The notes beneath the pieces were generated by a model. That model saw nothing but the letters and a program-made list of their open reading frames with translations. It was not told the DNA's origin and ran no database searches. From positions 1 to 6,470 of the forward strand of contig JAKMDG010000199.1 in the NCBI GenBank assembly GCA_022428035.1: a stretch of DNA of 6,470 nt, in the 5' to 3' direction. This document shows positions 5,795 through 6,470 of the stretch, in pieces (the first letter of the stretch is position 1; each line of letters begins with the position of its first letter). A program made the position numbers and the translations under genes. The DNA is from Longimicrobiales bacterium. Its GTDB lineage: Bacteria; Gemmatimonadota; Gemmatimonadetes; Longimicrobiales; Gaopeijiaceae.

Positions 5795-6470
5795 TCAGTT
5801 TCGGCCGGAAACGGAAAGAGCGCGTACCTCGTCGCCGCTCAGGTCACGCCATGTCCCGCGCTTCAGATCGCCCAGGCTGACGACGCCAAATCGCTCTCGC
5901 CTCAGTCTCATCACCGGGTGTCCGACTGCGGACAGCATCCGGCGTACCTCCCGCTTTCGCCCCTCAGTGAGGACCAGCGTGAGTCGGGAGCTGACGTCAC
6001 TCCCGTGGATGAGTCGAGCTCTCGCCGCCCGGGCAAGTCCATCCTCGAGTTCTACCCCCGCCGTCAGTTGATTAATTGCGGCCCGACTGACGCGCCCTGC
6101 GACCTCCAGCCAGTACTCGCGCTCCACGCCTCCGCTCGGATGAGCGAGCCTGTTTGCGAGCTCACCATCATTCGTGAGCAGAAGCAGTCCCTCGGCATCC
6201 CGATCGAGACGACCCACGTAACGCAGCCCCTGCAGATCCGCCGACAGCACATCATAAATCGTCTTCCCGCCATGTGGATCGCTCCGCGTCGTGAGCACTC
6301 CGGGTGGCTTGTGAAAGAGGATCCAACGCTTCTGGGCCGCGCCAATCGGCTCTCCGTCGACGGCGACGACATCAGCGTCAGGATCTACGCGCACGCCGAG
6401 CTCCATGACGACCTCCCCGTTCACCGAGACCCGTCCGGCGACCATCATCCGCTCCGCCTCACGGCGAGAC
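5795..6470 (-). CDS. rluB: rRNA pseudouridine synthase, RluB type, 5' end cut by window edge
   Basis: RsuA/RluB/E/F-family enzyme that isomerises a uridine in rRNA to pseudouridine. The frame is open through the window end: before MMVAGRVSVNG the codons read SRREAER, the second half of an S4 RNA-binding domain, so the true start lies beyond 6470 and the ATGs at 6443-6448 are internal. In the 224 visible residues, HKPPGVLTT and SDPHGGKTIYDVL precede the catalytic block GRLDRDAEGLLLLTNDG (Asp at about visible residue 89). ELANRLAHPSGGVEREYWLEVAG, LVLTEGRKREVRRML and VGHPVMRLRRERFG follow. The KPPGV-TT-DP pattern is RluB-like (23S rRNA) rather than RsuA (16S U516), but the target base is inferred. 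In many bacteria this gene follows scpB, which would lie to the right. Confidence 0.93.
   Translation of the reverse strand, partial: SRREAERMMVAGRVSVNGEVVMELGVRVDPDADVVAVDGEPIGAAQKRWILFHKPPGVLTTRSDPHGGKTIYDVLSADLQGLRYVGRLDRDAEGLLLLTNDGELANRLAHPSGGVEREYWLEVAGRVSRAAINQLTAGVELEDGLARAARARLIHGSDVSSRLTLVLTEGRKREVRRMLSAVGHPVMRLRRERFGVVSLGDLKRGTWRDLSGDEVRALSVSGRN

Overview
This is a GC-rich bacterial chromosomal segment carrying mostly core genes. The small secreted double-cupin protein, the N-terminal 'LTLADIQAIGAEVGID'-type protein and the high GC suggest Gemmatimonadota or a similar environmental phylum. That assignment is an impression from protein style, not a search result.

Left edge (1-726, all minus strand): the N-terminal two thirds of an integron-type tyrosine recombinase runs off the window at position 1. 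Upstream of it lies a tRNA gene with anticodon CAT (653-726), probably the lysidine-modified tRNA-Ile2 rather than elongator Met. No attI, attC or cassette gene is recognisable, so the integrase looks like an orphan.

Centre (727-4487, plus strand): a divergent control region (727-938) holds a 12-bp direct repeat at 21-bp spacing and small GC-rich hairpins. It is followed by a tightly packed run: trkA (cytosolic NAD-binding gating subunit), trkH (membrane K+-translocating subunit, overlapping trkA by one base) and a secreted double-cupin-like protein whose frame overlaps the end of trkH. TrkA and TrkH together form a Trk potassium uptake system. The cupin protein has no obvious role in potassium transport and may simply be co-transcribed. 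A T9 tract lies near the 3' end of trkH; loss of one T would join the trkH frame to the cupin frame.

Right part (4488-6470, minus strand): an rRNA pseudouridine synthase of the RluB type enters from the right edge with its S4 domain cut off. It is followed by an unrecognised two-helix membrane protein and a TM2-domain protein with two N-terminal zinc ribbons. The TM2 gene and the cupin gene converge with their stop codons directly abutting.

I see no CRISPR array, insertion sequence, prophage or clear defence system. The most unusual points are the orphan integron-type integrase beside a tRNA gene, the spaced direct repeats in the trkA/tRNA control region, and the apparent non-canonical start of the cupin gene combined with the T9 tract in trkH.
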